64,000 nt of DNA from Actinoplanes sp. KI2 (GTDB lineage Bacteria > Actinomycetota > Actinomycetes > Mycobacteriales > Micromonosporaceae), in NCBI RefSeq assembly GCF_025630775.1, contig NZ_JAOSZE010000003.1, positions 1 to 64,000 on the forward strand. The letters are read 5' to 3'. A model generated the notes under the pieces. That model saw only the letters and a list, made by a program, of their open reading frames with translations. It was not told the origin of the DNA and did not search any database. The translations under genes and the position numbers were made by a program. The number at the start of each line of letters is the position of its first letter. Within the stretch, counting starts at the first letter, position 1. Below, piece by piece: positions 48,189 through 56,443 of this stretch.

Positions 48189-48287
48189 TCTCGTATCTAT
48201 CAGTGACTTTCGCGACCATTCGACCACTTTGTGGCGATTCAGATCTGTATGGTCGGCGCAGTACGGCCCGAGAAGGGGGAGAAGCTG

Positions 48288-51200
48288 ATGCGGGTGCTGC
48301 GCACCGTCCTCGGAATACTGCTGCTGACCATCGGCCTGCCGTCGTTGCTGGCCGGCGCGGTGCTGTGGGCGGCCATACAGCATCGCGACCAGGGCGGCGC
48401 GTTCAGCGGCAACCTGCAACGGCTGACCATTCCCGGGTACGCCCTGGTCGTCCCCGACGTCGACCGGCTGCTGCGGTCGGACGCCCCGTTCACCCGGATA
48501 GGCGACACCCAGCTGCGGATCACGGTGCGCAGCCAGGACGGCCCGGCCTTTCTCGGCATCGCCCCCGCCTCCGCCGTCGCCGACTACCTGTACGGCGTTC
48601 CGCACAGCACGGTCAAGTCGGTCGACATCGGCACCGGCACCCTGCCGGTGACCGTCTCCACCCTCGACGGCGGGCGGTCCCCGTCCGACATTCCCGAGCG
48701 CGCCCCGTTCTGGCTGCGCGCCGGGGACGGTGCGCTGGCCTGGTCGCCGGGCGAGGTCACCGGCGGGCCGTACAGCCTCGTGGTGATGAGCCCCGGCGCG
48801 GTTTCCGGCCTGCAGCTGTACACCACCGCCGAGGTGCGCCCCGGCTGGCTCGACTCCAGCGCGTGGGGACTGATGACCCTCGGGACGCTGCTGGTGATGG
48901 GCGGCCTGATCGTGCTGGCCTGGCCGGTCCGCCGCCGCGAGATCGTGTACGTGGTCGAGCCCAGCCAGGTCCCGGACCTGATGGCGGCGATCGGCGCGCC
49001 CCTGCCGCTGGAGTCGGTGGGCGCGCTCCGGTCCGCCGGGGAGCATCGGCCGCGGACGCTGGCGGAGGCGCAGCGGGCGGGCGTCCTACCGTCGGCCGCA
49101 CCTCAGTTCGCCTGGCCGCCGACCGGCAGCCCGGCGCTTGCCGGGCAGGAGGCGCTTGCCGGGCAGGAGGCGCTTGCCGGGCAGGAGGCGCTCGCTGGGC
49201 AGGACGCGCTGCTGACGCGAGCGGCGCCGAGTGCGGCCGAGTACGCGGCGGCTACGGCCATCCCCGGCAGTCCCGCTTCGCAGGTCGTCCCGGGCGGTCC
49301 CGGGTCGCAGGTCGTCCCGGGCAGTTCCGTGTCGCAGGTCGTCCCCGGCGGCCCTGGCCCGCAGGTCGGTCCCGGCCCGCAGGTCATACCCGGGCGCCTC
49401 GTGGACTGCCGGCCGGATTCTTCCCTCGCCCAGGTGGCTGCCCGGGCCGAGCGGACGCCGGCTCCGGGTGAACCGCTCAGCTTCATCCGGCCGTCGTCGG
49501 CGGGCGGTCCGGTGTCGTTGCCGCTCGGCGACCCGCCGTCGCCGCCCGATTCGTTGTCCGGGCGGCGCACCGAGCGCGGTCGGCACAGCAAGCGGGCACC
49601 GGGTGACCTGCCCATGTTCCACGCCTCGGCGGTCGACGCCTGGGTCGCGGAGACCGCCGCCGAACGGGCCCGGGAAACCGAGGCGGCCGCGGCGGCACGC
49701 CTGGCCGAGGCGGCCCGCAAGAAGGCGTCGGCCGACGAGAAACCGCCCTCGGCGGAGCAGCCCATGCCCCCGGAACCGCGTCATCCCGGCCCGAAGTCGG
49801 GCGGACATCGACCCGCTCCCGGCGGCGGGCAGCCGGCGTCGTCCGGGGATCGCGCGGTTGCCGCCGCCTACGAGGCCGGGACCGCCGACGCGCGGGCCGC
49901 GCGGGGCGATGTCACGCCGCCGGCCCCCGCCGAGCGCGAGACGGTGGCGGCATCGCCGGCCGGCCGGGCATCCACGATGGCTTCCGCCGGGCGGAACGCG
50001 ACGTCCGGTTCGCCCGCGGCGGCTTCGGGCGGGCGGGATGCTGTGTCCGCGTCGCCGGTGGCGGCTTCGGCCGGGCGGGATGCTGTGTCCGGGTCGCCGG
50101 TGGCGGTTTCAGCCGGACGGGATGCGGCGTCGACGTCGCCGGTGTTGGCTTCGGCCGGGCGGGACGCGACATCCGGTGGGGCGGTGACGCGGGAGGCCGT
50201 GGTCGGCGGGCCTGCGGGGCTTGCGTCGCGCGTGGCGGCGCAGCGGGTTTCCGTCATCACCGGGCCGAAGGCCACCGACTGGGCCGCCGCGTCCGGCTTG
50301 ACCCGCGCTGACTCGTACCGCGTCGGGCGTCAGCCTTCGCCCGGCGTCGGCCAGGGGCCGCCCTCGCGAATTCCGGCGCCATCCGCCGAAGCGCGCGGAG
50401 CGGACACCAGGCCGGCGGAGCCGCGGCCCGCCGAGGCCAGATCTCCCGGGGCGAAGCCTGGTGAGGCCGGCTCAGCGGAGGCCAGGCGTGCCGGGGCCAA
50501 GCTGAACGAGGCCAAGCCAGCCGAGGCCAGGCCTGCCGGGGCCAAGCTGAACGAGGTCAAGCCGGCTGGGGTCAAGCCGGCTGGGGTCAAGCCGGCTGAG
50601 GTCAAGCCGGTCAAGGCCGAGGCGGTCCCGAGCCGTCCGGGTGCTGCCGTCCCGTCCGCGACCGAGGTGACCAGCCCGACGGCGGCGCCGTCGAGTTCGC
50701 CGATCTGGCGGGCGGGGGAGCGGGCAAATCCGTTCCCCAAGGTCTTCGGGCTGGGGCGGCCGTCGGTGGCGGCGGCCGAGCCGGCGCCCGGTGACGCAGA
50801 ACTCGGTCGATCCATGGGGAATTCGCAGCCGGCAGGGTCTACCGTGCAACGCGAAGAATTCTCGGCTACGGCCGAGTCTGTGAGCCCGCTTCGGCCCGCC
50901 ACGCCGGGCGCTTCGGCAGGGTCGTCGAATTCCGCGACGACCGCGAGCGCCGGCGCCGAGCCGCCCCTAACCGCCAGTAGGGCGCGGCAGGCCGCGGGAG
51001 CGGGCACCGGGACCGGTCAGCACGACCGCAATTCGGTGTCCGCTCCCAAGCCGGGCTCGATCGCCGCCTCGGCCTCGGTCCCCGCCGAGGCTGCCCGGCC
51101 CGCGCAGACGACGGATGCCACCCGCCGACCGCAGCCGTCTGTCGCGTCGGCGAGCGCACCGGCGCCCGCTCGCGTGCCGGCGCCGACCCAGTCGTCCAGC

Positions 51201-52058
51201 CAGAACCGCGTCGTCGCCGGGCCGACCCAGTCGTCCGGCCAGAACCGCGTCGCTCCCAGGCCGAACTCGGCTCCGGCCGACTCGGCTGCCGCCGTCGGCA
51301 AGGCCGAGCACAGGTCCGGGTCCCAGGCGCCGGAAGCCGCCGCCCTGCACGAGGCCGCCACGGCCGCATCGACCGCCGCCCCGGCGACGGGATCGGCATC
51401 GACCGTTGCCGGGGTTGTGGCGGGTGCCGAGGCCCCGTCGGAGGCACTCCTGACACAACGTCCTGGCCCCCGGAAACAGGCCGAGCCCGAGGAGGGCATC
51501 GGCCTCGGCGGGCGACCGCCCGGATTCGGTGGCCGCCCGACGCCCGCGGCCTGGCTCAGGGCCGCCGAGGCGGTAGCCGCTCGCGCGGTGACCAGCGCCG
51601 AACCGCAGCCCACGTCCCCGGCCCGCCCGACCGACGAGCCCGGCGAGACAGGAGTCAAACCCAAGACGACTCGAGCACGCGCCACCAAGGCGGCCGCGAC
51701 CAAGAAGGCAACGCCGCCCGCGACCAGGTCCACCCCGACCAAGGAAACGCCGGCCGGGACCACCAAGGCGGACGGCACCGCCAAGGCGGACGGCACCGCC
51801 AAGGCGGCCACGACCAAGACGACGCCGGCCAAGACCGCGACCACCGCCAAATCGACCGCGGCCCGCGCTACGGGCGCCACCAAATCGACGTCCTCCCTGG
51901 GTCTGTTGTCGGACTACCAACGGGAGGCGGCCGAGCTCTTCGCCGCCTCCGCGCAGCGCCGCCGCCGAACCGTTACCAACCCGGCGCCGGTCGAGCCGGC
52001 CCCGCGCGAGCCGGTGCGCCGCCGCCGGTCCGCCCCGACCCGGCCGGCCGACGACTGA
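48288..52058 (+). CDS. Large repeat-rich two-helix membrane protein with Lys/Ala histone-like tail
   Basis: A 1256-residue protein, no named family. Residues 5-27 form a membrane helix, ~28-200 an external domain ('QGGAFSGNLQRLTIPGYALVV...FTRIGDTQLRITVRSQDG'), ~205-225 a second helix ('LMTLGTLLVMGGLIVLAWPV'). The remaining ~1000 cytoplasmic residues are low-complexity: EALAGQ x4 (from ~283), SQVVPGGPG-type repeats, SAGRDA..SPVA repeats, KPAGVKPAEVK repeats, and a Lys/Thr/Ala tail (KTTPAKTATTAK) like HupB/histone H1, ending 'LLSDYQREAAELFAASAQ'. GAAGGGGGAGAAG precedes ATG 48288. It may tether DNA or protein at the membrane; this is inference. Confidence 0.8.
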   Translation: MRVLRTVLGILLLTIGLPSLLAGAVLWAAIQHRDQGGAFSGNLQRLTIPGYALVVPDVDRLLRSDAPFTRIGDTQLRITVRSQDGPAFLGIAPASAVADYLYGVPHSTVKSVDIGTGTLPVTVSTLDGGRSPSDIPERAPFWLRAGDGALAWSPGEVTGGPYSLVVMSPGAVSGLQLYTTAEVRPGWLDSSAWGLMTLGTLLVMGGLIVLAWPVRRREIVYVVEPSQVPDLMAAIGAPLPLESVGALRSAGEHRPRTLAEAQRAGVLPSAAPQFAWPPTGSPALAGQEALAGQEALAGQEALAGQDALLTRAAPSAAEYAAATAIPGSPASQVVPGGPGSQVVPGSSVSQVVPGGPGPQVGPGPQVIPGRLVDCRPDSSLAQVAARAERTPAPGEPLSFIRPSSAGGPVSLPLGDPPSPPDSLSGRRTERGRHSKRAPGDLPMFHASAVDAWVAETAAERARETEAAAAARLAEAARKKASADEKPPSAEQPMPPEPRHPGPKSGGHRPAPGGGQPASSGDRAVAAAYEAGTADARAARGDVTPPAPAERETVAASPAGRASTMASAGRNATSGSPAAASGGRDAVSASPVAASAGRDAVSGSPVAVSAGRDAASTSPVLASAGRDATSGGAVTREAVVGGPAGLASRVAAQRVSVITGPKATDWAAASGLTRADSYRVGRQPSPGVGQGPPSRIPAPSAEARGADTRPAEPRPAEARSPGAKPGEAGSAEARRAGAKLNEAKPAEARPAGAKLNEVKPAGVKPAGVKPAEVKPVKAEAVPSRPGAAVPSATEVTSPTAAPSSSPIWRAGERANPFPKVFGLGRPSVAAAEPAPGDAELGRSMGNSQPAGSTVQREEFSATAESVSPLRPATPGASAGSSNSATTASAGAEPPLTASRARQAAGAGTGTGQHDRNSVSAPKPGSIAASASVPAEAARPAQTTDATRRPQPSVASASAPAPARVPAPTQSSSQNRVVAGPTQSSGQNRVAPRPNSAPADSAAAVGKAEHRSGSQAPEAAALHEAATAASTAAPATGSASTVAGVVAGAEAPSEALLTQRPGPRKQAEPEEGIGLGGRPPGFGGRPTPAAWLRAAEAVAARAVTSAEPQPTSPARPTDEPGETGVKPKTTRARATKAAATKKATPPATRSTPTKETPAGTTKADGTAKADGTAKAATTKTTPAKTATTAKSTAARATGATKSTSSLGLLSDYQREAAELFAASAQRRRRTVTNPAPVEPAPREPVRRRRSAPTRPADD

Positions 52059-52098
52059 CCCGCCGCTCACCCCGGTGAGCTGTGCAAAGAGAACATCG

Positions 52099-52135
52099 AA
52101 AGGGCCCTCCGCGCTGCCGACGCGGAGGGCCCTTT
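52099..52135 (+). terminator. Strong 15-bp hairpin terminator
   Basis: AAAGGGCCCTCCGCG (52099-52113) pairs perfectly with CGCGGAGGGCCCTTT (52121-52135) around a 7-nt loop. The A-tract and T-tract are both in the stem, so it could work in both directions. It ends the large repeat-protein transcript. Confidence 0.9.
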
Positions 52136-52317
52136 ACCGGGGAACGGAGTAACCGAAGGGGGGTTCGTCCGTTAAGGCCAGTTTATCCCGCGAAGCGCCC
52201 AACTAGGAAGTCATGCCCCGAAAGCGGACAAAATACGTCTGCGGGCGGGTACTGCCCGGACGAGTCGGCCGCCGGGACGTACCGCCGACACGCCGTACGC
52301 GGGCGTAGGCTGTCGGC

Positions 52318-52908
52318 GTGGCTGATCTTCTGGTGTGGATCGACTGTGAGATGACCGGTCTCGACCTCGGCAAGGACAAGCTCATCGAGGTCGCGGCGCT
52401 GGTCACCGACCCCGAGCTCAACGTGCTGGGCGAGGGCGTCGACCTGGTGATCCATGCCGACGAGGCGACGCTGGACACCATGCCCCCGGTGGTGCGCGAC
52501 ATGCACGCCAAGTCCGGGCTCACCGAGGAGGTCCGGCGCTCGACCATCTCGCTCGCCGAGGCGGAAGAGCAGGTCATGGCGTACGTGCGGGAATTTGTCC
52601 CGAATCCCCGCACCGCCCCGCTCTGCGGCAACTCGATCGCCACCGACCGCGGCTTCCTCGCCCGGGACATGCCCGTGCTCGACTCGTTTCTGCACTATCG
52701 GATGATCGACGTCTCCTCGATCAAGGAGCTGTGCCGCCGCTGGTACCCCCGGGTGTACTTCGGTCAGCCGCCCAAGGGCCTCGCCCACCGAGCCCTGGCC
52801 GACATCCGCGAGAGCATCCGTGAGCTGGAGTATTACCGCCGCGCGATCTTCGTCCCGCAGCCCGGCCCGGACGTCGAGACGGCCAAGGCGATAGCCGCGG
52901 AGTTGTAG
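52318..52908 (+). CDS. orn: Oligoribonuclease
   Basis: A 196-residue DEDDh 3'-5' exonuclease that degrades 2-5 nt RNAs and pGpG. Acidic motifs: '[12 protein letters not shown]' (DxE), '[17 protein letters not shown]' (D) and '[11 protein letters not shown]' (H...D). Start GTG 52318; TAGGCT just upstream suggests a leaderless or short-leader transcript. Length and motifs are canonical. Confidence 0.97.
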   Translation: MADLLVWIDCEMTGLDLGKDKLIEVAALVTDPELNVLGEGVDLVIHADEATLDTMPPVVRDMHAKSGLTEEVRRSTISLAEAEEQVMAYVREFVPNPRTAPLCGNSIATDRGFLARDMPVLDSFLHYRMIDVSSIKELCRRWYPRVYFGQPPKGLAHRALADIRESIRELEYYRRAIFVPQPGPDVETAKAIAAEL

Positions 52909-52934
52909 GTCACTCACCCGCGCCGGGAACCCGC

Positions 52935-52965
52935 TCGACGGCCCCCGGGGCGATGCCGCTATGAT
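52935..52965 (+). promoter_or_regulatory. Probable promoter of tRNA-His
   Basis: A TCGACG hexamer (52935-52940) and a good -10 TATGAT (52960-52965) lie 36 bp upstream of the tRNA; the 19-bp spacing is slightly long. An inverted repeat ACGGGGAGAGTTTCCCGT sits between the -10 and the tRNA. Confidence 0.5.
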
Positions 52966-53001
52966 TGGCCCGCACCACGGGGAGAGTTTCCCGTGCGCGA
53001 T

Positions 53002-53078
53002 GGTGGTCGTAGCTCAGCTGGTAGAGCACCGGGTTGTGGTCCCGGTGGCCGCGGGTTCAAGTCCCGTCGACCACCCCA
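53002..53078 (+). tRNA. tRNA-His (GUG anticodon)
   Basis: The acceptor stem GTGGTCG pairs with CGACCAC, with the histidine-specific extra G(-1) at 53002 opposite C73. The anticodon loop TTGTGGT gives GUG, the T-arm GCGGGTTCAAGTCCCGT is intact and CCA is encoded. Its 3' half is the attachment core of the adjacent integrative element and stays functional after integration. Confidence 0.97.
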
Positions 53079-53084
53079 TCGGAA
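53032..53084. repeat. attL: 53-bp direct repeat, left copy (inside tRNA-His)
   Basis: The 53 bp from the anticodon arm to six bases beyond CCA recur without a mismatch at 55584-55636. This is the typical footprint of a tyrosine integrase that uses the 3' end of a tRNA gene as its target. Confidence 0.92.
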
Positions 53085-53132
53085 GTCCAGGTCGAAGCGC
53101 CTGACCGCTGTTGCGGTCAGGCGCTTCGCCGC

Positions 53133-53932
53133 TCAGGTGTCCGAATTTGGGAGCAGGTTGGGAGCGAAGGCTCCTAGCGAGAGCGGCCGGGGCGGCACGC
53201 CGAGAGCCATCAGAGCCGCGTTCAGCACCGGAACCGCCGACGTCGGCGACAGTGCGGCCCGCGCCCGCAGCGACTCGATCCACCGCTGCTCGAGTGCGTC
53301 GCGGATGTCGGCCAGCATCCGATCGGTGACGTGGCTGTAGACCCCGCGCATGCCCGGTACCTCGTGCCCCATCTGCTGTGAATGCGCGACGTACGGGATG
53401 CCCGCCTCATCCATCCAGGTCTGATACCCATGCCGCTGGCCGTGCGGGGTCAGGCCGGGTAAGACCGGCAGCCTACGACGCCAGGCGCAAATCCAAGGTG
53501 ACCCGCGGCCGGCCCCGGCCCTGCGGCGGCGTGTCCATCGGCAGCCGGTGTAGCCGATGGTGATATCCGTAACGAACGTCGCGCCCGATCCGGAGATGAC
53601 CGCCGCGCGTTCCGCAATAAGCAGCACCTGCAACGGCGACGCCCACAATTTCACCGCCTTCTCGATCCGCTCGATCCGGCTGCCACCCTTACGCCCCTTG
53701 CCTTGTTCTTAGCGGCCGGGTTCAGGGGGATGTACCGACGAACGGCGTCGGCGAGGGCGACGGAGAGTGCACCGCGCGCGTTGGATGCAGTCTTCCTGGC
53801 GTACCCGCCGGTCATCAGCCCCTTACCTGCTTTGGCGATTTCCTCGTTCGTCAGGGAGATCAGAGGATCGTCGCCGAACCTGGGCAGGATGAAGACCTCG
53901 AACAGGTATCGGTAACTGTCCAACGCCAACAC
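53133..53932 (-). pseudogene. Tyrosine recombinase/integrase, truncated, frameshifted and internally deleted
   Basis: Two overlapping pieces. The upstream one (53932-53651) has the core-binding domain, 'YRYLFEVFILPRFGDDPLISLTNEEI', with its first part missing. The next (53654-53133) starts in the catalytic domain 'LWASPLQVLLIAERAAVI...YTGCRW' (first catalytic Arg), then jumps over an expected stretch of over 100 residues to 'LTPHGQRHGYQTWMDEAGI', 'MGHEVPGMRGVYSHVTDRM' (HxxR, GH and nucleophile Tyr). Order and position next to attL identify it as the element's integrase, now inactive. Confidence 0.85.
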
Positions 53933-54274
53933 GACACCCGACAGCGCGCCCTCGCCGCCCTAGCCGAGTCACGCCGGGACAACCGCCCGATCAGCGTCGC
54001 CGGCCTCGCCCGCGCCGCGGGCATCGCACACTCCTGGATCTACACCCAGCACGGCCTCCTCGACGAAATCCAGAACAGCCGGACCACCACACCCCGGCTG
54101 CCCACCCAGCCCCGCACCACTGCGACCGACGACTCCTGGAAACACCGCCTCGAACTCGCACATCACCGGATCCAGGAACTCACCAACGAGAACCGGCTAC
54201 TCCGCGACCAACTCGCCCGCGCCCACGGACACCTCCGGGCACACCGCGACCCGCCGCCCGTCGTCCCAAGTTGA
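53921..54274 (+). pseudogene. DUF6262-like protein, 5'-truncated remnant
   Basis: The plus-strand frame reads 'RQRALAALAESRRDN', 'RPISVAGLARAAGIAHSWIYTQHGLLDEIQ' and ends with a coiled-coil-like 'ELTNENRLLRDQLARAHGHLRAH' before TGA 54274. This is the TetR-like HTH plus helix layout of DUF6262 proteins, which accompany tyrosine recombinases in actinobacterial mobile elements. No start codon is visible and the 5' part is fused to the antisense of the integrase remnant, so it is a fragment. Confidence 0.55.
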
Positions 54275-54291
54275 TGCGCTACGGATCTACC

Positions 54292-54960
54292 TCAGATGGT
54301 CTGTGTCGACTCGACTAAACCATCTTGGACCTGCTGATCGGGATGGCGTCGAGCCAGCAACGACCGGCCGTATCGAACGACCACGAACGCGGCACCCATG
54401 ATGGCGCCCACCCACACCGTCGCCTGCGCCCAGGCGTCCGCGGAACTCTCGCCAGGCAGTCCCAGCCAGAGCGGGAAGACCACCATCTGCGTCGCCGCGC
54501 CGACGGGGATCGTCAGGGCCGCGATCAAGCCGAGCACGCTGCGACGGCGTGCCGTCGCGCCGAGAACGCCCAGCGGAAGTCCGCACACCACTGACCCCAT
54601 CAGCCAGTAGATGATGAAGCCACGGTCGTGACTGGTACCGACGAGTGGCTCAACCCCATAGAACCCCACGGTGGCGAAGACGAGCCCGACCGCACTTGCG
54701 ACCGCCCCCAGGGTCGCCGCACGGGCCGGGCGGGCTCCGGCGCCGGAGAGCAAGCCCAGGAGGAATCCCAGCGCGGCCCACGACCAGCCGGTGTCGAGGT
54801 GTTTGCTGAAGTAGATGGCCGTCCACGTGACCGCGCCGTCGTCACTATGCGCCTGGCCGATCACGCCCTGCATCCGGGGAATGTTGTCGACCACGGCGGT
54901 CACGGCGCCGAACGCGGCACCGATCGCGGGAGCCAACCAGAGTCGAGCGTGCGTGCGCAT
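54292..54960 (-). CDS. Multi-spanning membrane protein carried by the element
   Basis: A 222-residue protein with about six membrane helices ('LWLAPAIGAAFGAVTAVV', 'SWAALGFLLGLLSGAGA', 'AATLGAVASAVGLVFATVGFYG', 'GFIIYWLMGSVVCGLPLGVLG', 'VLGLIAALTIPVGAATQMVVF' and 'ATVWVGAIMGAAFVVVRYG'). No family recognised. It is the only full-length, apparently intact gene in the element, and is somewhat less GC-biased than its neighbours. Function unknown. Confidence 0.75.
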   Translation of the reverse strand: MRTHARLWLAPAIGAAFGAVTAVVDNIPRMQGVIGQAHSDDGAVTWTAIYFSKHLDTGWSWAALGFLLGLLSGAGARPARAATLGAVASAVGLVFATVGFYGVEPLVGTSHDRGFIIYWLMGSVVCGLPLGVLGATARRRSVLGLIAALTIPVGAATQMVVFPLWLGLPGESSADAWAQATVWVGAIMGAAFVVVRYGRSLLARRHPDQQVQDGLVESTQTI

Positions 54961-55062
54961 CCGTGCAGCCTAGAGATCAATCGCAACGTGTCCGCATTCG
55001 CATGCTTCGCAATCTTCGCGGGTCAGCATGCGCCGCCCGAGGCAAAGGCCATAGCCCGCAGC

Positions 55063-55151
55063 TGAGGTCCCCCCGGTTTGGCGGAGCTTCTCAAGCATGG
55101 TCGACTGATCATGGGGAGGAAATATCCGTGGCCGTACCGAAGAAGTACCCA
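55063..55151 (+). mobile_element. IS3-family-like 5' remnant (terminal repeat, ribosome site, first codons)
   Basis: TGAGGTCCCCCCGGTTTGGC at 55063 looks like an IS3-type left terminal repeat. A GGGGAGGA ribosome site and GTG 55128 encoding 'VAVPKKYP' follow, like the start of IS3 OrfA transposases. The match stops after eight codons and no transposase body follows, so only the left end survives. Based on resemblance alone. Confidence 0.4.
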
Positions 55152-55205
55152 GGCTCGCACACCCATGGCGACCGCAAAGCCGTTGCGAGTGGTGCCGCAC
55201 GTTTC

Positions 55206-55406
55206 TCAGTCGGGGGCGGGCCGGCGTGCTGGTCGGCGATGACGAAGGATCGCGTCGTGCAGGGCGTTGGCTTCCATCTCGGCGCGCACCTGGCAGGGTT
55301 TCCCGGCGAGACTCTTTGCGGCGGCGCCGATCATCTGCTCGGGTGAGCCGTAGCGGGCGACCGCATCGGCGGTGCGGCGGAGAGCGTCATCGATGGGCGA
55401 GGCCAT
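55206..55406 (-). CDS. Small hypothetical protein
   Basis: A 66-residue helical protein ('MASPIDDALRRTADAVARYGSPEQMIGAAAKSLAG...EANALHDAILRHRR'), soluble, no family recognised. It lies inside the element near attR; a TAGACT hexamer 5 bp upstream of its ATG could be a -10 of a leaderless transcript. Codon use is plausible but the length makes the call weak. Confidence 0.5.
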   Translation of the reverse strand: MASPIDDALRRTADAVARYGSPEQMIGAAAKSLAGKPCQVRAEMEANALHDAILRHRRPARRPAPD

Positions 55407-55583
55407 GCCTAAGTCTAGGCGCTAGTCAACGCCTGTGGCGGTCCCGGGATGCTCGATCGCTTGGGAGCGGAGCGGGGTCGGCAGCCGCTCCCAGATGCGG
55501 CCATTCGATGTCATCCACGGCGTTGGCGTGTCGCTCACCTCCTCAAACGTCGAGCACCCGGGGTGTCAGGGCTGCGTGACCTT

Positions 55584-55636
55584 GGTTGTGGTCCCGGTGG
55601 CCGCGGGTTCAAGTCCCGTCGACCACCCCATCGGAA
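55584..55636. repeat. attR: 53-bp direct repeat, right copy
   Basis: An exact copy of 53032-53084. It holds the 3' half of tRNA-His without the 5' half, so it is not a gene, and marks the right end of the integrated element. Confidence 0.92.
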
Positions 55637-55722
55637 ATACTGCGGGGTCCGGTCATGATGGCCGGGCCCTTCAGTCTATTTGCCGACCCCGTGGCGGGAT
55701 CTCCGCGGTTAGCCTCCCGGTC

Positions 55723-56427
55723 ATGGACTTCCTCAAGCCCTTCGTCCTACCGGTCGACACCCGTACGGCGGAACGGCACGGCTCGATCGACCTCTACCCG
55801 CCGGACGACACCGGGCGCCCGCGGCCCGCCGTTCTGCTCGTGCACGGCGGTCCGTTCCCGGCCGAGGTGCGGCCCACCCCGCGCGACTGGCCGGTCTTCC
55901 AGGCGTACGCGTCCCTGGTCGCCGGCCGCGGCGTGCTCGGCGCGACCGTGGATCATCGGCTGCACGCCCCGGATGCGTACCCGGTCGCCGCCGACGACGT
56001 CCGCGGCGCGGTCGAGGCGGTCCGGGCCGACCCGCGGGTGGACGGCGGACGCGTCGCGCTGTGGTTCTTCTCCGGGGGTGGGCTGCTCGCCGCGGACTGG
56101 CTGCGTGAGCCGCCGCCCTGGCTGCGGTGCGTGGCACTCACGTACCCGCTGCTGGTGCCCTTGCCCGGCTGGCCGGTGCCGGACCGCTTCCGTGCGGTCG
56201 ACGCGGTGGCGGCCGCCGGCGATCTACCGATCGTGCTCACCCGGGTCGGCCGGGAGAACCCGGCGATCGCCGAGGGCGTGAGCGCGTTCCTCGGCGCCGC
56301 GAAGTCCCGGCCGGACGTGGTCGAGGTGCCGCACGGCCGGCACGGCTTCGACTACCTCGACGATGACGACGCCTCCCGGGCCGCCATCCTGCGCGCGGTC
56401 GACCTGGTCCTCGCGACGATGATGTAA
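55723..56427 (+). CDS. Alpha/beta hydrolase
   Basis: A 234-residue dienelactone-hydrolase/prolyl-oligopeptidase-like protein: 'RPAVLLVHGGPFPAE' (oxyanion HGG), 'DVRGAVEAVRADPRVDGGRVALWFFSGGGLLAADWL' (nucleophile elbow FSGGG) and 'VEVPHGRHGFDYLDDDD' (acid/His region). Substrate unknown. TAGCCT ends seven bases before ATG 55723, so the mRNA is probably leaderless. It is the first host gene right of the integrated element. Confidence 0.85.
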   Translation: MDFLKPFVLPVDTRTAERHGSIDLYPPDDTGRPRPAVLLVHGGPFPAEVRPTPRDWPVFQAYASLVAGRGVLGATVDHRLHAPDAYPVAADDVRGAVEAVRADPRVDGGRVALWFFSGGGLLAADWLREPPPWLRCVALTYPLLVPLPGWPVPDRFRAVDAVAAAGDLPIVLTRVGRENPAIAEGVSAFLGAAKSRPDVVEVPHGRHGFDYLDDDDASRAAILRAVDLVLATMM

Positions 56428-56443
56428 CGATTACCATGCGCGA

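Larger units (their letters stand above)
53032..55636. mobile_element. Degenerate integrative element in tRNA-His (~2.55 kb)
   Basis: The 53-bp direct repeats at 53032-53084 and 55584-55636 bound this segment. Inside are an internally deleted tyrosine integrase next to attL (as expected for tRNA-integrated elements), a DUF6262-like remnant on the other strand, one intact membrane-protein gene, an IS3-like 5' remnant and a small ORF. No replication or transfer genes survive. The element looks like the stripped remains of a larger integrative or conjugative island and should not move by itself. Confidence 0.88.

Noticed and set aside
55584..55636. A second tRNA-His gene
   Set aside because: Only the 3' half is present, with no acceptor 5' strand or D-arm upstream; it is the attR copy of the repeat.
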